From: Bacillota bacterium
Lineage (GTDB): Bacteria > Bacillota > UBA4882 > UBA8346
Direction of reading: 5' to 3'
Assembly: GCA_028282485.1 (NCBI GenBank)
Contig: JANQHU010000221.1
Location: 1-11,033 of the forward strand
Length of the DNA: 11,033 nt
Both the position numbers and the translations under genes were made by a program. Position 1 is the first letter of the stretch. Each line of letters starts with the position of its first letter. Under the pieces are notes generated by a model that saw only the letters and a program-made list of their open reading frames with translations, did no database searches and was not told the origin of the DNA. Below, piece after piece: positions 7,935-11,033 of this stretch.

Positions 7935-8144
7935 CTAGCTCTGAGAGCCGCAGACCCAAATCACGATCATTGGAGTGACCGAAAGAATTGAGATCCCTAT
8001 TAAAGCCGCTACTCTTTTCCGTTTACCATGAGGATTACCTAAAAATAAATAAGCCACAGAAATTGTCAACATTAACACTCCAAAAAACGGTAACCATTTG
8101 GTGATAATTGCCTCAAACAAAATACTGTTAACATTCATTAACAT
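7935..8144 (-). CDS. Small two-helix membrane protein of unknown function
   Basis: A 69-residue hydrophobic protein that I do not recognise. Two predicted membrane segments (about 16-36 and 45-65) are joined by a short basic loop, NPHGKRKR (37-44). The positive-inside rule puts this loop in the cytoplasm with both ends outside. Support for a real gene: a good extended -10 promoter at 8205-8233, a G-rich ribosome site (GGGGGA, about 9 bases upstream), and a strong hairpin just after the stop. The ATG at 8144 is preferred; a second in-frame ATG lies two codons further in. The protein could be a small membrane regulator or a conserved hypothetical; no toxin-like antisense partner is seen. Confidence 0.65.
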   Translation of the reverse strand: MLMNVNSILFEAIITKWLPFFGVLMLTISVAYLFLGNPHGKRKRVAALIGISILSVTPMIVIWVCGSQS

Positions 8145-8204
8145 CCAAAACCATCCCCCACTTTTACAATTAACCTCGTTCTTATTTCTCTTTTTATGGT
8201 TTTT

Positions 8205-8233
8205 ATTCTATCATCTTCAAATAAGAACATCAA
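8205..8233 (-). promoter_or_regulatory. SigA promoter of the small membrane protein gene
   Basis: On the minus strand TTGATG (8228-8233), a 17-base spacer and TAGAAT (8205-8210), with a TG dinucleotide one base before the -10 (extended -10). Predicted transcription start is near 8198, about 55 bases upstream of the ATG at 8144. It lies just past the end of the HD-protein gene, so the small gene can be transcribed alone. Confidence 0.6.
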
Positions 8234-8268
8234 TTGCAAAAGTGTTAACAATAGATTACATTCCTAGT

Positions 8269-9471
8269 TTAAACCACAAAAAAGTTAAAGATTCGTCCAA
8301 AATCAATTCCCGCCATGGTTTTTTGATTATATAAACTTTTTAATTTCTGATAACCCTCTTCTAAATGATGGGATCTAATACCGTGCTGAAAAGATAATGA
8401 CGCCTCAATGAAGGCAGCTAAATGATCACAGGCTTTTAGCAACCGCCCGTCTAAAGGGGCAAAACAGTCAGCGTTATATAATTCATCTAACTCTTCTTGG
8501 GAGAGATCTTTAATTACAACTCCATCTTTAATAATTTTATTAGTAAATTCATCCTGAGTAAAGTATTTAATCTCCTTGTGCCAGGAAGTGGGCAAGAGAG
8601 GTAATACCTTTTCCTCCAACTGAATGGCTTCATATTCTTTAATTATTTCCTGCAATCCTTCCACCGAGGTCTTAATGGGCGAAATAATATCCCGGGTTAA
8701 AACTTCCGGCAAATCGTGAAATAAAGCACAAAAATAATTATTATACAGCCGTTTCGGGCAAGCTCCAATCTCTACCGAAAAAAAATAAGAAAACATCGCC
8801 ACAATCAGTAAATGCCCTAACACCGAAGTTTTTGGCAACCGCGGCGATTGGGCCCACCGTTGCTGAAACCGCAATTGGCCACAAAGATCCACAAACCCGA
8901 ATGACTTTTTTCCTAAGGCAATCTTTTGAACCCCGATTAAATCCGAGTAGTCTTCAATTTGATTTTCCAGCTTTTCTTTAATCTTATCAATCCCATAAAT
9001 AAAGGAACTGGCATGATGAATAATTCGAAACTCCCAATTTGTCGCTAAATAATGGGCTGCCTGCAGAATCTTCCTTTCGAGACTTAAATCCTGAGCCTGG
9101 TCATCTAGTAAGTAAGTGGCAAATTTATCAAAAAAGTGCCCCTTTACATTTTTCAAATCAGACTCATACTGTTCCAAAATCCATTTATTTAATTCGGTTC
9201 CTTTACTAGCCATCACCTTATGAAAAACATCGGGGCGCAAATCAGTTAAAATCACCCGTTGAAAAAATTCAAAAATCCCCCCTTCAATCAAAGCCCGCCA
9301 ATCGATGACCGCCTTGCGTTCCGTTTCTTCAAAACGAGCTAAGACATAAGCCAAGACCATTTTATGAGCCTGCTTATCCACTTCGGTTAATTCTACGGGC
9401 CGGACATAATCATTCCAACGTTGAATATTGGCTGCTTCGTAAATTTTTTCCACAATCCCTTTATTGATCAA
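8269..9471 (-). CDS. HD-domain phosphohydrolase (YfbR-like HD_3 family) with N-terminal extension
   Basis: A 400-residue soluble protein. The C-terminal half holds a metal-dependent HD domain: RW at 205-206, the first histidine H220 (VLGHLLIVAMF), the diagnostic HD pair H252-D253 followed by LPEVLTRDIISPIK, and the final aspartate D349 (KACDHLAAFIEA). The HD-x-x-EVLT-x-D pattern is that of YfbR-type 5'-deoxyribonucleotidases, so nucleotide dephosphorylation is the best guess, but the substrate is unknown. The first 185 residues are not part of YfbR (about 200 residues long) and may form a second, helical, degenerate HD-like domain; they contain HH at 152-153. Start codon is TTG at 9471, supported by AGAGGTG at 9479-9485 with a 7-base gap; no ATG near the N-terminus fits as well. 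No clear promoter or terminator was found. Confidence 0.8.
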   Translation of the reverse strand: MINKGIVEKIYEAANIQRWNDYVRPVELTEVDKQAHKMVLAYVLARFEETERKAVIDWRALIEGGIFEFFQRVILTDLRPDVFHKVMASKGTELNKWILEQYESDLKNVKGHFFDKFATYLLDDQAQDLSLERKILQAAHYLATNWEFRIIHHASSFIYGIDKIKEKLENQIEDYSDLIGVQKIALGKKSFGFVDLCGQLRFQQRWAQSPRLPKTSVLGHLLIVAMFSYFFSVEIGACPKRLYNNYFCALFHDLPEVLTRDIISPIKTSVEGLQEIIKEYEAIQLEEKVLPLLPTSWHKEIKYFTQDEFTNKIIKDGVVIKDLSQEELDELYNADCFAPLDGRLLKACDHLAAFIEASLSFQHGIRSHHLEEGYQKLKSLYNQKTMAGIDFGRIFNFFVV

Positions 9472-9478
9472 AAGTAAA

Positions 9479-9485
9479 CACCTCT
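9479..9485 (-). promoter_or_regulatory. Ribosome binding site for the TTG start at 9471
   Basis: AGAGGTG on the minus strand, 7 bases before TTG. This spacing selects the TTG as the initiation codon of the HD protein; the next in-frame ATG (residue 38) would cut into the conserved N-terminal region and lacks such a site. Confidence 0.6.
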
Positions 9486-9562
9486 TCTACTTTTCTTTAA
9501 TTAACCTAAACTACAATTTTATCTTATCACATTCAAAATCCCTTTTAAATATTTTTTCACAT

Positions 9563-9593
9563 AAAAAACCCACTATAAATTTTTATAGTAGGC
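9563..9593 (-). terminator. Rho-independent terminator of the ferritin-like gene
   Basis: On the minus strand a 12-bp stem with two G-T wobbles and a 2-base spacer (arms 9582-9593 and 9568-9579) is followed by TTTTTT (complement of 9563-9568, overlapping the stem base). It starts 30 bases after the stop codon at 9623. The wobbles pair only in the minus-strand RNA, which supports this orientation. Confidence 0.8.
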
Positions 9594-9622
9594 TTTATTG
9601 ATAAATTTTCAAAAAAATTATT

Positions 9623-10117
9623 TTAGCGACAGTTTAGGGCAAAGAGGTAATTCCATTTGGCAGCATGCTTTAATTCATCGGTATAAATTTCCGTAACAAT
9701 ATTGCGATAAGGTAAAAACTCTAAACCATTTAAAATTTTACGATACTTTTCTACTGCTCCCAGTTCCCCAAAAAGCGCATTTTTTAGCCCGTCACAATAA
9801 CTACTGGGTCTTTGAAAATCCACTTCCATTTTTTCCGGGAGATCTTGCCCCGTTAACTCCAGATACAATTCGCGAAATAAAAGGTTATGTTTTTGTTCAT
9901 CATCCCGAATCGCCCTAATGATTGATTTATCAACCTCCGGCGCAACACTAAGTAAATAATCATAAAAGAGCTCATCTTCTTTTTCTGATTCGACTGCTTG
10001 TTGGATTAAAGCCAGAGCTTCCGGATAAGCATATTGGCTTACATAGGGATAGGTACGGATATATTTGTTAGTAGTAAAAGGATAACCCGGATACGGCGTT
10101 TGCATATAATTATTCAA
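9623..10117 (-). CDS. Ferritin-like (rubrerythrin-type) diiron-fold protein with Tyr/Pro-rich N-terminal tail
   Basis: A 164-residue protein. Residues about 34-160 fit a four-helix ferritin-like bundle with the expected diiron ligands: E45 in helix A (AVESEKEDELFYDYLL), E74/H77 in helix B (DDEQKH), E118 in helix C (FGELGAVEKY), E148/H151 in helix D (TDELKH). The two ExxH motifs are the strongest evidence. Family members handle iron or reactive oxygen species, but small clostridial versions are mostly uncharacterised. There is no rubredoxin domain. The first 32 residues are rich in tyrosine and proline, unlike the bundle, and resemble tails of spore-coat proteins (inference only). Start codon is TTG at 10117 with GAGGGGG at 10128-10134, 10 bases upstream; the ATG four codons in is too far from this site. 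The gene appears monocistronic, ending in the terminator at 9563-9593. Confidence 0.75.
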   Translation of the reverse strand: MNNYMQTPYPGYPFTTNKYIRTYPYVSQYAYPEALALIQQAVESEKEDELFYDYLLSVAPEVDKSIIRAIRDDEQKHNLLFRELYLELTGQDLPEKMEVDFQRPSSYCDGLKNALFGELGAVEKYRKILNGLEFLPYRNIVTEIYTDELKHAAKWNYLFALNCR

Positions 10118-10127
10118 AAATAGCGAA

Positions 10128-10134
10128 CCCCCTC
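10128..10134 (-). promoter_or_regulatory. Ribosome binding site for the TTG start at 10117
   Basis: GAGGGGG on the minus strand, 10 bases before TTG and 22 before the first in-frame ATG. The spacing favours TTG. Confidence 0.5.
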
Positions 10135-10214
10135 ATTATGTTTTTATCACTATTGTAGATTATGCTAAAACAACCGTTTTGGGGACTCTAAAAATAAAGT
10201 GTGTAACTAACTCT

Positions 10215-11033
10215 TTACCTCATTAGCTTTAATTCTTTTCCCTTAAACCCAACCCCCAAGGCCACTACGTCAGTGAGCTCCTCGGCGGCGACTCCTTCCC
10301 GGTATTTCTTGGCTTTAATCTGCCCCACAGCTTCTATCGCTAGCTCTTCTAATTCTTTTTTACTTTTGGTACTCTCCCACTTAAATTCAAAAAGATAGGC
10401 AGTTGGGTTTTGTTTTTTGTCTCGGGGAATTAAGACCAGATCCGGGCGACCCAAACCATATTCCCGGTTACTATATATTTGATACTTATCAATAGCATAC
10501 ATCAGTAAGCCTAACAAAAAACCGTGATAAAAATTTTCGTAGCGGTATTCTTGTTCATCATAATCTAATTCGGCAAAGTTTTTATTTGGCCCGTCATTAT
10601 AGCTCACATAACGAAAGAATAATTCTTTTAATAAAATCTCAAATTTTTCTAAATTATGTTTTAATAAGGAAGCTATTATTCCTTCCACCTTCTGGGAAAC
10701 TTTTATCTCTTCTTTCAAAAAACTGCGGATCATATCTTTATAAATGGTTCGTACTTCCACATTAGGAATCTCAATCTGATACTCAAATTTTTCTCCAAAA
10801 ATATCCTTCCGTCGCTTTGAAGCTTTCAAATAACCGGCGTGAAGCAGAAAACTCCAGGCTACTTCCGGGTTAACCTTTATATTTTGGTAGACTACATTTT
10901 CTTCTAAGACCTTCCGCACTTCTTTCCCGTGAATCAGTTTCTCGACTACTTCTTTGCCTTCTTTTTTGTCTAGTTGCATCACTTCTTTAAGGATGCGGTT
11001 ATCGCTGGTATTAATCCAGTAGGGTTTAAAGCC
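10215..11033 (-). CDS. AAA-ATPase-like / PD-(D/E)XK nuclease family protein, N-terminus off window
   Basis: The frame is open to the right edge, so only the last 272 residues are seen. The edge sequence FKPYWINTSDNRILKE is the typical link between the AAA-ATPase-like domain (PF09820 type), presumably outside the window, and the C-terminal PDDEXK_9-type nuclease domain (PF08011). Nuclease core in visible numbering: GRPDLVLIP with D198, then AYLFEFKWES with E216 and K218, and a following QIKAKKYREG helix with Q238. All expected catalytic residues are present. The internal ATG or GTG near 10982 is not a real start because the conserved sequence continues upstream. Proteins of this family are numerous in Bacteroidetes and Clostridia, often in many divergent copies, and their role is unknown; nucleic-acid cleavage is predicted only. 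The gap of about 100 bases to the next gene has no clear terminator. Confidence 0.82.
   Translation of the reverse strand, partial: GFKPYWINTSDNRILKEVMQLDKKEGKEVVEKLIHGKEVRKVLEENVVYQNIKVNPEVAWSFLLHAGYLKASKRRKDIFGEKFEYQIEIPNVEVRTIYKDMIRSFLKEEIKVSQKVEGIIASLLKHNLEKFEILLKELFFRYVSYNDGPNKNFAELDYDEQEYRYENFYHGFLLGLLMYAIDKYQIYSNREYGLGRPDLVLIPRDKKQNPTAYLFEFKWESTKSKKELEELAIEAVGQIKAKKYREGVAAEELTDVVALGVGFKGKELKLMR

Noticed and set aside
8147..8203. An 8-base inverted repeat (AAAACCAT/ATGGTTTT) around the leader of the small membrane protein gene
   Set aside because: The far arm overlaps the predicted transcription start, so the RNA would hold only part of it; a chance match is likely.
8098..8334. A 78-codon plus-strand open frame over the gap between the small membrane gene and the HD gene
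   Set aside because: It covers the start of one gene and the end of another on the opposite strand, has no family resemblance, and overlaps the promoter at 8205-8233.

Overview
The window looks like chromosomal DNA of an AT-rich, low-GC Gram-positive (Firmicutes, probably clostridial) bacterium. The grounds are strong Shine-Dalgarno sites (AAGGAGG), SigA-like promoters, two TTG start codons, moderately AT-rich genes separated by very AT-rich gaps, and the families present: GH57-GT4 alpha-glucan enzymes with a DUF4912 partner, a NatAB-type exporter, a YfbR-like HD protein and a small ferritin-like protein. This placement is inference; there is no rRNA or other taxonomic marker. No tRNA, CRISPR array, IS element or phage gene was seen.

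Layout: (i) 1-3083, minus strand: a two-gene unit, a DUF4912 protein followed with an 8-base overlap by a large GH57 branching enzyme-GT4 glycosyltransferase fusion that runs off the left edge. (ii) About 3.1-3.84 kb: a very AT-rich non-coding gap between divergent units, with a promoter for each at its ends. (iii) 3845-5781, plus strand: a translationally coupled ABC ATPase/permease pair of the NatAB type. (iv) 5806-7791, minus: a class A penicillin-binding protein, convergent with the ABC operon. (v) 7.87-8.23 kb: a perfect 17-bp hairpin, then a small two-helix membrane protein with its own promoter. (vi) 8269-9471, minus: a 400-residue HD phosphohydrolase. (vii) 9563-10117, minus: a ferritin-like diiron protein with its own terminator. 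(viii) 10215-11033, minus: the C-terminal part of an AAA-ATPase-like/PD-(D/E)XK nuclease protein cut by the right edge.

Functionally the window combines alpha-glucan (glycogen-like) synthesis, export of Na+ or an amphiphile, peptidoglycan polymerisation and several stand-alone housekeeping or accessory genes. I see no convincing new multigene system. The points most worth a second look are the DUF4912/GH57-GT4 pair, the ferritin-like protein with a Tyr/Pro-rich tail, the hairpin whose T-run is on the wrong strand for its neighbour, and the direct repeat upstream of the ABC promoter. Three gene starts were moved or settled by promoter or Shine-Dalgarno evidence (3845, 7791, 2611).
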